Source: a virus. Taken from it: 39,848 nucleotides of DNA. The position numbers and the translations under genes were made by a program. Positions 22,808 to 31,461 of the stretch are shown in pieces. The notes under the pieces were generated by a model. The model did not search any database and was not told the DNA's origin. It saw only the letters and a program-made list of their open reading frames with translations. Position 1 is the first letter of the stretch, and each line of letters starts with the position of its first letter. Location: the IMG/VR virus record IMGVR_UViG_3300026130_000012, positions 1 through 39,848 of that record; one strand, written 5' to 3'.

Positions 22808-23020
22808 TTAAAAAAACCAGCGATAAATCCCAATTATATCGATGCCGATAAAGAACCCGTTTTGTGTCACCATTGCCCAGTCTCGTTCACGTGCGAAACA
22901 TGCTAGCAGTATGATGTGTCCTGTAAAGAACATTAAGAATCCGAATCTAGATGATTCGATGTTGAGCGCTAGCATGAGGCCAGCGCAGATGAATAGTATA
23001 GTAGCGATCCACTTTAACAT
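22808..23020 (-). CDS. Small membrane protein, 70 aa (cyanophage-type)
   Basis: Three hydrophobic segments (MLKWIATILFICAGLMLALN, GFLMFFTGHIILLACFA, NGFFIGIDIIGIYRWFF). The ending 'GIYRW' and overall plan match a small inner-membrane protein widespread in marine T4-like phages, loosely PnuC-like. Function unknown. Confidence 0.66.
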   Translation of the reverse strand: MLKWIATILFICAGLMLALNIESSRFGFLMFFTGHIILLACFARERDWAMVTQNGFFIGIDIIGIYRWFF

Positions 23021-23024
23021 AAAA

Positions 23025-23276
23025 TTACCACTCCGGCGCAGAGTAGTCTTTCTCCTTTTTATACATTGCCATACCGTCTAGACCATAAGCTGGACAAACA
23101 AAGATAGCTTCTGGTAGACCCATATCGTCTTTCTTACCACCCTCACCACAGATAAAGTATAGACCACTTTTCTCTGGTACAGAGTGAACCCAAATTTTCT
23201 TCAACTTTTCAAACAGTTCGTACTCTTCTTGTGTGATAAGAGCGAACCCTTCCATGTCTGCATCTTTGTTACTCAT
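23025..23276 (-). CDS. Hypothetical protein, 83 aa
   Basis: Starts MSNKDADMEGFALITQEEYE at 23276, TAATG-coupled to the gene before it; an ATG at 23285 is also in frame. Contains GLYFICGEGGKKDDMGLPEA. No recognised family. Confidence 0.57.
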   Translation of the reverse strand: MSNKDADMEGFALITQEEYELFEKLKKIWVHSVPEKSGLYFICGEGGKKDDMGLPEAIFVCPAYGLDGMAMYKKEKDYSAPEW

Positions 23277-24001
23277 TAGTCCCATAATCCTTCATAATAC
23301 TTACCAAACAATCTGAAGCCATTACTGATACGCTTCTGATACTCAATGAAGCCTTCATTGTCAAACTTACTGGTATCGTTCTCACCACGTATCATCTGCC
23401 AGTTACCATCTTCTAGCTTCTGTAGATACGTATCTGACTTACCAGTGTAAAACTGACTTTCCCAGTCTTGTAGATCGCCACACTTAGTCTCGAAAGCAAA
23501 GATCATTTCATCTAGCACCCAAGCCCAGCGCTTATGCCAGTTTTCATCAGTGTCCCACTCGTTCTCTTTTGGTGGCGCACTAGTGCTACGTAGCTCTTCT
23601 GGAACATCTTCATCATCAACAGAAGGTGAACCATGCTTTGTCTCTTTCAATTGCTTAAGCATAGGTAGAGCGATAAGACCTAACGTGTACTCCATGTTCC
23701 ACGTGTCCCAACGATCAATGTGTACTTCTACTTTACGCTTACGTTTCTTATCAATCCAGATTAAAAGCTTGTACAACCAAGTTACTGGTCGTTCTGAGCC
23801 ACCAAACTTTATGATATCACCAACTTCAGCTTCTTCTTTTTCTATGCTGCCGTGAGCTAGCCAATCACCGAACTTATCAACGATATCTGCATCACGAGGA
23901 AAGCCGTGTTCATCTTTTTCTTTTGGAACCCAGAATAGTATTTTTTGTGCTAGTTGATAGGGGCCGAACCAGTCTTTGTACGGCCCAATTTTAACTTTCA
24001 T
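23276..24001 (-). CDS. Conserved marine-phage protein, 241 aa
   Basis: Begins MKVKIGPYKDWFGPYQLAQK, ILFWVPKEKDEHGFP, typical of a family that is common in marine myophage genomes and lacks a known function. Trp-rich with a dominant acidic middle and a C-terminal NGFRLFGKYYEGLWD. GAGGT precedes ATG 24001. Co-transcribed with the gene at 24010-24321. Confidence 0.7.
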   Translation of the reverse strand: MKVKIGPYKDWFGPYQLAQKILFWVPKEKDEHGFPRDADIVDKFGDWLAHGSIEKEEAEVGDIIKFGGSERPVTWLYKLLIWIDKKRKRKVEVHIDRWDTWNMEYTLGLIALPMLKQLKETKHGSPSVDDEDVPEELRSTSAPPKENEWDTDENWHKRWAWVLDEMIFAFETKCGDLQDWESQFYTGKSDTYLQKLEDGNWQMIRGENDTSKFDNEGFIEYQKRISNGFRLFGKYYEGLWD

Positions 24002-24009
24002 ATCTCACC

Positions 24010-24321
24010 TCAAAAGTTATAGTCGTAAAATTTGCGAGGTTCATCAGCAAGCACGTAGCGACTACCGCCCTTGTCTTTCCAGTCGCCTTTTTTGTTCAAG
24101 CGAATGCGGATCACAGGAGCATCTTCGTTAGAAGTAATGAACCACTTCTGTTCATTTTGATTTGAACAGTGAGCAAAGAACCCACCAACTTGAAAATCTA
24201 ACTCAACAGACTTATCACGCTCGGCGTTCATAGCACGAACTTCGATAGTCTTGTCAGAGATCACACGGACAACTTCATAAGGATTCACATCACTGTAGCC
24301 GATCTTGTTTGCATAGTTCAT
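24010..24321 (-). CDS. Conserved phage protein, 103 aa
   Basis: MNYANKIGYSDVNPYEVVRV, ISDKTIEVRAMNAER. The 'SDVNPYEVV...ISDKTIEVRAM' segment recurs in many phage and plasmid proteins, function unknown. Starts at ATG 24321 with GAGAGA upstream; TTG 24327 unlikely. Confidence 0.68.
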   Translation of the reverse strand: MNYANKIGYSDVNPYEVVRVISDKTIEVRAMNAERDKSVELDFQVGGFFAHCSNQNEQKWFITSNEDAPVIRIRLNKKGDWKDKGGSRYVLADEPRKFYDYNF

Positions 24322-24351
24322 AATCAATCTCTCTCATCAGTTAACATAGAG

Positions 24352-24380
24352 ATATTACACGTATATCAAACAAGTGTCAA
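24352..24380 (-). promoter_or_regulatory. Sigma70-type promoter TTGACA-17-TAATAT
   Basis: Strong match before the gene at 24010-24321; the -35 overlaps the end of a tiny membrane-protein gene. Confidence 0.72.
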
Positions 24381-24478
24381 TGGTTATTTTCCTCGTCTTC
24401 AATCTCTTTAGTGAGTAGCCAACCAACCATAGCAAACACAGCAATCACAAAAAGCACAACCTCTTCATATAATGTCAC
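24377..24478 (-). CDS. Tiny single-span membrane protein, 33 aa
   Basis: GTG start at 24478, with GAGG about nine bases upstream in the end of the nuclease gene. One hydrophobic segment (VVLFVIAVFAMVGWLL) then an acidic tail (TKEIEDEENNH). Typical of small phage membrane peptides; function unknown. Confidence 0.48.
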   Translation of the reverse strand: MTLYEEVVLFVIAVFAMVGWLLTKEIEDEENNH

Positions 24479-24480
24479 AA

Positions 24481-25149
24481 CTATATACCTCTTTCATTTA
24501 GGAATTCAACTCTTACTTTTTTCAATTCAGGCAGCCACTTGAATGTGTCACCTGTAAATACTTGGGGTTCATCATCGTCAACTGCAATGATGATAGCAAA
24601 CTTCTTAATTGCTACTCCTGTAAGTTCGTAGAAAGCGGCAGCATAGAATGATGCCTGTATGAAGTAGTTTGTAATCCACTCCTCTTTCTTCGGCTTCCTT
24701 GACGTTTTGTAATCGATGATAGTTAGTTCACCATCGTATTCAGCTATGCAGTCAACACGACCTGCAATCTGAAACTTGTCACTATATAGTGGAACTTCTT
24801 GTGCCCATATGTTATCAACGTGCTTGTCGAGAATGGGCTTGATGGTATTGAACGTAAACAGATTAGCGGGCATTGCACCCTTTGACCAATCTGACTTGTT
24901 GTTTACGTAATCTTCTGCAAGTTGGTGCACCGCAGTACCACGATTTGCGGCTTTCACGCTAATTTTCTTAGCTTCTTCTTCACCAACTCTCGCTTTCCAT
25001 TTAGCAAGCGATTCTTTACCACGAATGCTCAATACAGTCGTGATAGATGGGTATTTGTTACCTTCTGGTGTAATGTATGTACGACCAGTCGGTAGAGTCT
25101 CGCACTCAAGTTCGTTGAGTGTCACTGGTAAATCAACGTGGGTAAACAT
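24481..25149 (-). CDS. RecB/Cas4-like PD-(D/E)XK nuclease
   Basis: A 222-residue protein. Motif set: RGTAVHQLAEDYV (about 70-82), IAGRVDCIAEYDG with catalytic Asp, TIIDYKTSRKPKK with the D-x-K core, and the QASFYAAAFYELTG helix with Gln that follows in RecB-family nucleases. Acts on DNA ends, probably in replication or host DNA breakdown. It has its own early promoter. Confidence 0.85.
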   Translation of the reverse strand: MFTHVDLPVTLNELECETLPTGRTYITPEGNKYPSITTVLSIRGKESLAKWKARVGEEEAKKISVKAANRGTAVHQLAEDYVNNKSDWSKGAMPANLFTFNTIKPILDKHVDNIWAQEVPLYSDKFQIAGRVDCIAEYDGELTIIDYKTSRKPKKEEWITNYFIQASFYAAAFYELTGVAIKKFAIIIAVDDDEPQVFTGDTFKWLPELKKVRVEFLNERGI

Positions 25150-25182
25150 AATATAACCTATAATGTAATTTAGCGTTTACAT

Positions 25183-25212
25183 ATTATATCAGGCGAATGC
25201 CGTAATAGTCAA
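25183..25212 (-). promoter_or_regulatory. Sigma70-type promoter TTGACT-18-TATAAT for the nuclease
   Basis: Perfect -10; -35 inside the last codons of the fibre-like gene. Confidence 0.66.
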
Positions 25213-25884
25213 TAGTGGCTTAGTGAAGTACTCAGCATAGGTTCCACTTGCACCAGTACCATTCCACCAAGTATTAGAGTGTAGATTAACCTCATATGAT
25301 CCGCTATACTCTCTACCCATCACACGTAAAGTTTTATCGGAAGTCCATGAATTAAACTGACCAGCTTGCGGCACGTCTTGCCAATGCGCTAGATCGAAAA
25401 CATGATGAATAACAGCAGTTGTGTTACCATGATTCCAGTCACTTGATGCATAGTTAGTTGCATATGTTCTAGCAGATGGTTGAACTTCTATGTTGTCGAT
25501 TTCTAGATAGTAGTGTGAGATACCAGAGTTTTCAGTAACATCAATCTTAAATTCAAAGCTATAAAGAAGTCGTTTAGCCATAGGTGGCGGGGTGTAAACA
25601 AGCTTACTACCATTGACTTCTTGGTATGTCGATGATAGCAATTGATTGGTTACAACAGCAGGTTCCATCAAAGTTGTTGTGCCACCGTTGATCCAATCAA
25701 CACGATCCAAAGCTTGACCATCGCCGTTCATCGAAAAGCTTTCAATAATCTCACCCGGACGAAATCCACCAACACGTACACCCCCATTATGATATGAACC
25801 ATCACCACCCAAATGAGTAAAGTTATCATCTAACTCAGTGTAAGTAAGAGCGCTACCTTTATCACCACGCTTAGTTAATGCCAC
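25189..25884 (-). CDS. Tail-fibre or virion-decoration-like protein, 231 aa
   Basis: N-terminus MALTKRGDKGSALTYTELDD followed by NFTHLGG is the short linker motif seen at the start of many phage fibre and repeat proteins. The rest is beta-rich, with a C-terminal WWNGTGASGTYAEYFTKPLL suggesting a receptor or carbohydrate-binding head. Neighbour of the PAAR tip gene, so probably part of the adsorption apparatus. Confidence 0.6.
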   Translation of the reverse strand: MALTKRGDKGSALTYTELDDNFTHLGGDGSYHNGGVRVGGFRPGEIIESFSMNGDGQALDRVDWINGGTTTLMEPAVVTNQLLSSTYQEVNGSKLVYTPPPMAKRLLYSFEFKIDVTENSGISHYYLEIDNIEVQPSARTYATNYASSDWNHGNTTAVIHHVFDLAHWQDVPQAGQFNSWTSDKTLRVMGREYSGSYEVNLHSNTWWNGTGASGTYAEYFTKPLLTITAFA

Positions 25885-25886
25885 GT

Positions 25887-26132
25887 TTATTCTCCAGTTT
25901 CATCGCCTTCTAGGCTGAAATATTTACCAACATAAGATACGAATGTATTAGCATCATCGTATCCAGGATTGTCTTCTACATAACCATCAAACACATATGA
26001 AAATAATTGCTTCTCTTCATCAGTCAATGGTTCATCGAATACGTAACACTCTTCAATAAGAGCATCACGTATTTCAGTATTTGTCTCTTGTGCTATCTGA
26101 CCTAGCAGTGTAGCGTAATCAGGTTTAGCCAT
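25887..26132 (-). CDS. Hypothetical protein, 81 aa
   Basis: MAKPDYATLLGQIAQETNTE...; acidic, helical. Starts at ATG 26132, overlapping the PAAR gene by 8 nt; the upstream 26192 start lies inside that gene. Between tip and fibre genes, so possibly a virion assembly factor. Confidence 0.6.
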   Translation of the reverse strand: MAKPDYATLLGQIAQETNTEIRDALIEECYVFDEPLTDEEKQLFSYVFDGYVEDNPGYDDANTFVSYVGKYFSLEGDETGE

Positions 26133-26418
26133 CTGCGTACACTCGACCAGATGCAGATGCAGCGGAGTTTGGCACCCAAGAACCGTGTCCACCCGTTGCG
26201 TCTCCTAATCTATGTACTGCTCGCCCATCTGCAAAGACTCGACCAGATACACCAGCAACTGGATCACCACAGCCAGTAGAGGCACCCGATGTAATCATTA
26301 GTCTACCTTCTGCATACACTTTTGATTGTGCAGGATTGTAGCTTGACTGATGGTACGGATTCGGTGTTGGTGAAGCGTGACCTGCGTGTACGTCACCTTG
26401 TCTAACTATTCCCGGCAT
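26125..26418 (-). CDS. PAAR-domain spike tip protein (gp5.4-like)
   Basis: A 97-residue protein with repeated short beta motifs (MPGIVRQGDVHAGHASPTPN, then TSGASTGCGDPVAGVSGRVF, with later RVYADG). The His and Cys are in the positions that bind the metal at the tip of PAAR cones. In T4 gp5.4 sharpens the membrane-puncturing needle. Overlaps the AbrB-like gene by 17 nt. Confidence 0.8.
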   Translation of the reverse strand: MPGIVRQGDVHAGHASPTPNPYHQSSYNPAQSKVYAEGRLMITSGASTGCGDPVAGVSGRVFADGRAVHRLGDATGGHGSWVPNSAASASGRVYADG

Positions 26419-26587
26419 CTTCTACCTCTGTTAAAATTACTTTCTCTTCTTCTAGTAACCACTCTAACAGTGTACCTTCATCCCAACCCATTTGATTGAG
26501 CATATCAACTGGAAGCTCTATAGCGAGCTCCCCGTCTTCTGTTTCAATAACTTCACCTATGTAATGATTGGGTGCTATACGTCTCAT
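26402..26587 (-). CDS. SpoVT/AbrB-like small protein, 61 aa
   Basis: MRRIAPNHYIGEVIETEDGE, then LAIELPVDMLNQMGWDEGTL: the ELP...GW-EG-L pattern of swapped-hairpin AbrB/MazE proteins. Such proteins bind DNA or act as antitoxins; here no toxin partner is seen. Coupled with PhoH by ATGA overlap. Confidence 0.55.
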   Translation of the reverse strand: MRRIAPNHYIGEVIETEDGELAIELPVDMLNQMGWDEGTLLEWLLEEEKVILTEVEDAGNS

Positions 26588-27339
26588 AGTCCCAACTTAT
26601 CCCTCGCAATAATATAAGACTTAACAAGCTTGCTTCGTACAATGTCTTCTGCATGGAATTCAATGAAATCGAACTCTCGCATGTTGCGAATTACTTTCAT
26701 AAATGATGCTAGACCAGACTCTTCTTTGTAGCGTTTGCTTGTCAAATCGTCCTGCTTAACGTCACCACAGAAAATAATTCTACAGTTCTCACCAACACGG
26801 GTCATTACTGTATGTAGCTCACCGTCTGACATATTCTGTACTTCGTCTACAACAATTACACAATCATCAAATGTGCAACCACGTAAGAAAGATGTAGATT
26901 GAAACTCAACCATACCTTTCTGTTTTAGAATCTCATACGCATCACCACGATTGAATAGCTTAGTCGCAATATCATAGTATGCTGATTCATACACAGCCTC
27001 TTTCTGTTTTAGTGTACCAGGCAAGAAACCTTGATCACGTGTAGGTACAGTCGAGCGAATGATAAACACCTTGTTTTGTTCACTGCTCTTGTTTGTGATC
27101 TGTTTTAATGCAAAATAAAGTGCTAGAAAAGTCTTACCCGTACCAGCGATGCCATGAAGCATCAAATTGTTACCGTAGTCCCATGATTCAAATGCATGAC
27201 TCTGATTGTTTGTCATCGGTGCAATGCTTTTGTTCATCACGAACCCAGATGTTAGATTACTATCTCCGTCTAGAATACCTTGTTGTCTTAGAACTCTTTT
27301 CTGCTTTTTTGTTAGTCTTTGTTGTTGTTGTGCAGGCAT
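26584..27339 (-). CDS. phoH: PhoH-like ATPase
   Basis: A 251-residue PhoH protein: Walker A GIAGTGKT (63-70), Walker B CVIVVDEVQNM (about 160-170), and the sensor region IIFCGDVKQDDL with the KQxDL signature. PhoH proteins bind ATP and RNA and are frequent auxiliary genes of marine phages. Their link to phosphate stress is not established in phage. Confidence 0.93.
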   Translation of the reverse strand: MPAQQQQRLTKKQKRVLRQQGILDGDSNLTSGFVMNKSIAPMTNNQSHAFESWDYGNNLMLHGIAGTGKTFLALYFALKQITNKSSEQNKVFIIRSTVPTRDQGFLPGTLKQKEAVYESAYYDIATKLFNRGDAYEILKQKGMVEFQSTSFLRGCTFDDCVIVVDEVQNMSDGELHTVMTRVGENCRIIFCGDVKQDDLTSKRYKEESGLASFMKVIRNMREFDFIEFHAEDIVRSKLVKSYIIARDKLGL

Positions 27340-27356
27340 AGAAATTACTATCCTTA

Positions 27357-27605
27357 TCAGCGAGTTTGAATTGTAGAGTCAGTTTTTCCCTTTGAGTTTC
27401 CTTTCTTAATGTGCTTCAAAAGGGAGTTAAATTCTTGGTCAGTTCGCTTTACGCCTAATCGCATTGGATCACCTATACTTGGTGCGCCTTTGATTACAGT
27501 TTCAAGCTCTGGGTGGGCATCACGAAACTCAACGAACTCTGAAATCTTCATAAATTTATCAAAAGTTTCGCCAGTCTCTTTGTTTCTGAATGTATAGTTT
27601 GGCAT
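27357..27605 (-). CDS. FmdB-like small protein lacking zinc cysteines, 82 aa
   Basis: Start at ATG 27605 with GGAG five bases before it. MPNYTFRNKETGETFDKFMK matches FmdB-type zinc ribbons ('MPxYxFxCxxCGxxFexfm') but the CxxC pairs are absent (NKET, ETG). Probably no zinc. Function unknown; widespread in T4-like marine phages. Confidence 0.62.
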   Translation of the reverse strand: MPNYTFRNKETGETFDKFMKISEFVEFRDAHPELETVIKGAPSIGDPMRLGVKRTDQEFNSLLKHIKKGNSKGKTDSTIQTR

Positions 27606-27647
27606 AATATCTCCAGTCAAAGATCAAATCGATCTACTGTTATTTAG

Positions 27648-28229
27648 TCAAGCAACTAGCTCGTAAATATCTCGCCAAGTCTTTACTTTAGTAATCTCTT
27701 CGTGTTCATAGTCTTTAGTGAAACCGTGTTCAACCAGCACACTACGCAAGCCCATTTCAGCACCGACTTCGGCATTCTCAGGCTTATCTTCTACCCAAAG
27801 ACAACCAGTGTCACGATATTCTTCAAGCGCTTCATCTTTATCAGCACCAGTATCTAGACACACAATCTTCTCAAAGGCAGTTTCGCCAAATAAATCTTTG
27901 ATATTTTTCTCACGTAGTTTAGCAGCGAAGGGATCAAGGCTAAGACTAGTAATACAGTGAAATACGAAACCGTGTTCTTCATGCAGTTTCTTGATGTACT
28001 TGATTGCATCACGTAGAGGGGGAATGTAGCCGACATTGGCGCTTTCGTTAAACATCTTAACAAGCTTTTTCATTTCTGGTTTTTCGATGCCGTAGCATAC
28101 GTCAAGCTTGTAGCTGTCAGCGTGAAGTTTGTTGTAACCGTGACGGTGCATCCAGCGATCAAAGCTGTACACCCAGTCAACTAGAACACCGTCGCAGTCA
28201 ACAAGAATTACTTTTTTGTCAATAGTCAT
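27648..28229 (-). CDS. HAD-family phosphatase (5'-nucleotidase-like)
   Basis: A 193-residue protein. VILVDCDGVLVDW gives the nucleophile motif D11-x-D13-G; a later TSLSLDPF holds the Thr motif and VEDKPENA the final Lys/Asp motif. HAD enzymes of this size often remove phosphate from deoxynucleotides, so a role in nucleotide pools is plausible. Own promoter at 28271-28298. Confidence 0.8.
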   Translation of the reverse strand: MTIDKKVILVDCDGVLVDWVYSFDRWMHRHGYNKLHADSYKLDVCYGIEKPEMKKLVKMFNESANVGYIPPLRDAIKYIKKLHEEHGFVFHCITSLSLDPFAAKLREKNIKDLFGETAFEKIVCLDTGADKDEALEEYRDTGCLWVEDKPENAEVGAEMGLRSVLVEHGFTKDYEHEEITKVKTWRDIYELVA

Positions 28230-28270
28230 ATTATGTAGTCTTTTCTCACTTAGTTAATCATTACTTGATT

Positions 28271-28298
28271 ACTATATCATAGTGTAAGGAATTGTCAA
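28271..28298 (-). promoter_or_regulatory. Sigma70-type promoter TTGACA-16-TATAGT
   Basis: Starts the HAD gene unit; the -35 lies just after the small basic gene at 28302-28472. Confidence 0.65.
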
Positions 28299-28301
28299 GG
28301 A

Positions 28302-28472
28302 CTATCTGTAAAAAGAATTCTTTTGTTTTTCTTTTTGCCGTCTTGCTTTCTGAATAGCAGACTTCTTATCATCGTAACGTTTTTCGTCTTTCTTCTTTCG
28401 GAACTTCTCTTTAGACTCAGCCTGAAAATCTTCGTCTTCATACCATTCACGAAAGTTCTTGCGTTTAGACAT
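28302..28472 (-). CDS. Small basic protein, 56 aa
   Basis: MSKRKNFREWYEDEDFQAES, then EKFRKKKDEKRYDDKK...; very Lys/Arg-rich, helical, probably binds nucleic acid. TAATG overlap with the AT-hook gene before it. Confidence 0.57.
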   Translation of the reverse strand: MSKRKNFREWYEDEDFQAESKEKFRKKKDEKRYDDKKSAIQKARRQKEKQKNSFYR

Positions 28473-28975
28473 TAGCTTTGCTCTTCCTTAACCTTACGGG
28501 GACGACCACGTTTACGCTTAGGCTTTTCTTCTTTAGCCTCAGCAACTTCTTTTACATTCTCTGGGATCAAACCAGGGAATGCTTCATTTATAACAGATAC
28601 AGGTAAACCTTTCAATGGCTTCTGTGCAATCACTTTACACATTAGCTCAGCATCTTCTTTGTCGATTGCTTCAAGCATCTGAATGAATAGCGCCTCACGA
28701 CGGTATGGATTCAATCCATCACCCTTAAACCCTTTGACAAAGTAAGGTAGCTTACGTACTTCACGATACAGCAGACCATGAGACTCTGGGATCTCAGATG
28801 GTGTGTACGGTGGCGCAGTCTTAGGTAACAATAGCTCAAGATTAGTATCGTACATGATCTTCAAAATATCACGTAGAGGTCTAGAGTTATGCTTTTTAAG
28901 ATGCTCGACCTTATCCTGTTTACTCTTTAGTTTACACGTTTCATTCACAATCTCAGCGAGAGATAATGTACTCAT
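28472..28975 (-). CDS. Conserved T4-like protein with C-terminal AT-hook, 167 aa (DUF6433-like)
   Basis: MSTLSLAEIVNETCKLKSKQ... with LKKHNSRPLRDILKIMYDTN, a layout I know from marine T4-like phages (DUF6433 type, from memory). The C-terminus carries KPKRKRGRPRKVKEEQS, an AT-hook (core GRP) that binds the minor groove of AT-rich DNA. Directly downstream of the RNase H gene, so linked to replication. Confidence 0.72.
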   Translation of the reverse strand: MSTLSLAEIVNETCKLKSKQDKVEHLKKHNSRPLRDILKIMYDTNLELLLPKTAPPYTPSEIPESHGLLYREVRKLPYFVKGFKGDGLNPYRREALFIQMLEAIDKEDAELMCKVIAQKPLKGLPVSVINEAFPGLIPENVKEVAEAKEEKPKRKRGRPRKVKEEQS

Positions 28976-29000
28976 TTATAACTCCAATTGTTTATCTGTA

Positions 29001-29852
29001 TCAGAAATCACTGATAACTTCCATAAGGTGTTTAAGTTTGTTCTTGATAAAGTAGTTGAACAACTGAGAACGGTCATTCTTATTCTCAGCATGAAACTCT
29101 TCAAGAATCTGTTCTTTAATGCGATCTGGTACTTCCGACAAATCGATCAGTGATTTGTTACGCAAGTAGTTACGCTTTACTTCATTGTCCATATTATTTA
29201 TATCTTGCCACTCTGCTATGCGCTTTTTAGTGACTGGACGTTGACGTATACCAACAACTAGCGAGTTATCAGCAGAAAGAATATTTGGCACACCATCGCC
29301 AGAATCGCCTTTCATAATATGTTCACTCAAGTACTGCTCAGGATCAGAGTGCTTGATCCAGCGCTTACGTGTAGGATCGTACTGTTGAACGTTTGCGTAC
29401 TTATGCAATTGAATGTAGTCTTTATCGCCAGAAAGAATAAGAATTGGTTCACCTGTATTCAACGGTGTACCACATTCGTGTGTGATAGTACCGATGATAT
29501 CATCAGCTTCTGCCGTTTCAATCTGAATAACTTTGTATGGGAAGAATGTTTTGATTTCTTCACGAATGTTGTTTAGTGCAGTAAAGATTGCATTCCAATC
29601 TAGTTCTGACTCTTCACGATTCTTCTTACGATTTGCTTTGTAGTATGGGAACATCTGACGGCGCCAGTAGTTCTTATCGTCAGCGCAAATAATAAGTTCA
29701 CCGAACTCAGCGTGAAACTTCATTCTATTTGAGCGGATTGTGTTGAGTACCATATGTCTTAGCATATTTTCGTCAACTTGTGCGTTTTGATGATTACCAA
29801 TCTGAGCCATCATGCTTGAAATCATCACTTGGTTTAGATCAACCAGTATCAT
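29001..29852 (-). CDS. rnh: RNase H (T4 rnh-type, 5' flap nuclease family)
   Basis: A 283-residue FEN-family nuclease. Metal-binding acids are visible in MILVDLNQVM (Asp5), IICADDKNYWRRQMFPYYKA (about 68-87), ETAEADDIIGT and LSGDKDYIQL. The enzyme removes RNA primers from lagging-strand fragments. It has a consensus promoter and AT-hook/basic genes follow in the same unit. Confidence 0.88.
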   Translation of the reverse strand: MILVDLNQVMISSMMAQIGNHQNAQVDENMLRHMVLNTIRSNRMKFHAEFGELIICADDKNYWRRQMFPYYKANRKKNREESELDWNAIFTALNNIREEIKTFFPYKVIQIETAEADDIIGTITHECGTPLNTGEPILILSGDKDYIQLHKYANVQQYDPTRKRWIKHSDPEQYLSEHIMKGDSGDGVPNILSADNSLVVGIRQRPVTKKRIAEWQDINNMDNEVKRNYLRNKSLIDLSEVPDRIKEQILEEFHAENKNDRSQLFNYFIKNKLKHLMEVISDF

Positions 29853-29882
29853 AATTTATCTCCTATCTATAATTCAGTCTTA

Positions 29883-29912
29883 ACTTTATCATAGATATGT
29901 AGTCATTGTCAA
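29883..29912 (-). promoter_or_regulatory. Sigma70-type promoter TTGACA-18-TAAAGT for rnh
   Basis: About 30 nt upstream of ATG 29852; -35 overlaps the stop of the preceding gene. Confidence 0.55.
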
Positions 29913-30271
29913 GTGTATTGGTCGAGATTTTCAAGGAAGTTTTCGAGTGCTTCTTTCTTGTCAGAGTCACCAAATACCTGAAAGTAGATATCTTCTGATA
30001 TCTTGTGCATTGGGAATTTAATATGTTTAGTTCGTGACAATAGCCCACGTATGGCTTCGTTGCATGTAACAATGTCAGCCATAGTGCGCTCGTCCTCCAT
30101 TGGATCATATCCAAACTCCATCATAGTAGTAACAATGTCCACTATGATGGTGTATGAAAAATCGTCTATGAATTGCTTAGTTTCGTCAACCTCAGCTTTA
30201 GCGGCATCGATCTCTTGCTTTTGTTGTTTTGATCGTGCCGCTGTGAAGTCTACGACTTTCTTATCTGTCAT
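29909..30271 (-). CDS. Conserved phage protein, 120 aa
   Basis: MTDKKVVDFTAARSKQQKQE followed by a predicted coiled-coil helix and a compact acidic domain. Similar small proteins sit next to the 390-aa conserved gene in T4-like marine phages. ATGA overlap with that gene. Confidence 0.65.
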   Translation of the reverse strand: MTDKKVVDFTAARSKQQKQEIDAAKAEVDETKQFIDDFSYTIIVDIVTTMMEFGYDPMEDERTMADIVTCNEAIRGLLSRTKHIKFPMHKISEDIYFQVFGDSDKKEALENFLENLDQYT

Positions 30272-31440
30272 TTGAATGCCTTAAGAATCACAGTATCTTC
30301 GTTGATTCGACCATTTGCATCACTCGCCTTAGTCTTTACTTCATTGAAGTTCTTTTTGAGTCGAGTCTTAGTACCTTTCACAAAGTCAGCTAGTAGCTCT
30401 TCAGGTTTACGGATCTTCTTCTTAGAAGATGCTTTCTCGTTTATACCTTGAACAGTTGTACCTTTTACGCTGAACCCAGTGTTAGGGTTGTCAGCTACAA
30501 GATAAGTTAGCACACGTGTCTTAGTGTTGAATAGCCACAATTCTGTAGCACCGATAATGTTTGTTGGATCGATACTAGTAATCTTGTATTCAGCAGACTC
30601 TTTCATGTACTTAACTTTAGCAATCTGTTGACCAAGAGAAGGCTTCTTAACAGCACGTGGTTTACGTTGTGCTTTCTTAGAAGCGAGATACTTGTCAGCA
30701 TCAGCCATAAGAGTCTCAAAGAATTTTAGAAACTCTTTGCGCTTCTTAATAGTCATGTGACTATAACCTTCGACTAGTTCTGGCGTCTTTTTCTTGACCA
30801 GTTCCTCGATTTCTTGGTGTTGCCCTTTATAGTATGTGATAACGGCTTTTGCGATTTGTGCTGGCGCATCATTAGCACGTAGCGTATCGTAAAGAGAATA
30901 TGAAGTAAGATCAAACTCCCCACGACCCCAGTCGTCAATGTGACCATCTAGTTCTCCTATGAAATCGCTAGCTTTTTCATCTACTAACTCAGCAGGAGTT
31001 TTACGTCTTGGAGCTTGTGGTGCATCTTCATCTACGTCTACTTTACGCTCTAAGCCAGCGTTAATTACATCAGCAATATTTTGCCTTACCCAATGCAAAC
31101 GCTTAACATCAAACTCTGCACCGTTTAGCATCATTTTACAGACACCACATACGGTCATAGATGTACGCCAAGCTTCTGCATTTTTATAAGTGTCAATCTC
31201 TGCTTTAGTGTAACCGTTTGCTTTCATCCAATCGATTACCCATTTGACACCATCTTTGCTATCGTAGAAATAGCCGTAGTGACGTAGAGTGTCACGTACG
31301 GCTGTCTCATAGCTTTCTGGTTTTACGTTAGCCCAATCTACTGTTTCAAGACCCACATGCTTCTCTTCCATGAGTCGAGCGGCGGCAGTGTTACGTGGAA
31401 TACGTGTTACTGTTTTCTTTTTAGTAGCTTGTTTAGCCAT
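30268..31440 (-). CDS. Conserved T4-like marine phage protein, 390 aa
   Basis: Basic N-terminus (MAKQATKKKTVTRIPRNTAA), mostly helical, with a Lys-rich middle (KKAQRKPRAVKKPSLGQQIA) and a beta-rich C-terminal part (ELWLFNTKTRVLTYLVADN). I recognise the type as conserved in marine T4-like phages without known role; nucleic-acid binding is likely from charge. Own early promoter. Confidence 0.7.
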   Translation of the reverse strand: MAKQATKKKTVTRIPRNTAAARLMEEKHVGLETVDWANVKPESYETAVRDTLRHYGYFYDSKDGVKWVIDWMKANGYTKAEIDTYKNAEAWRTSMTVCGVCKMMLNGAEFDVKRLHWVRQNIADVINAGLERKVDVDEDAPQAPRRKTPAELVDEKASDFIGELDGHIDDWGRGEFDLTSYSLYDTLRANDAPAQIAKAVITYYKGQHQEIEELVKKKTPELVEGYSHMTIKKRKEFLKFFETLMADADKYLASKKAQRKPRAVKKPSLGQQIAKVKYMKESAEYKITSIDPTNIIGATELWLFNTKTRVLTYLVADNPNTGFSVKGTTVQGINEKASSKKKIRKPEELLADFVKGTKTRLKKNFNEVKTKASDANGRINEDTVILKAFK

Positions 31441-31461
31441 GATATCTCCAAATGTTAACTA

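Noticed and set aside
29195-29202. Exact TATAAATA inside the RNase H gene
   Set aside because: Encodes Asp-Ile-Asn-Asn; the next gene start is over 200 nt away.
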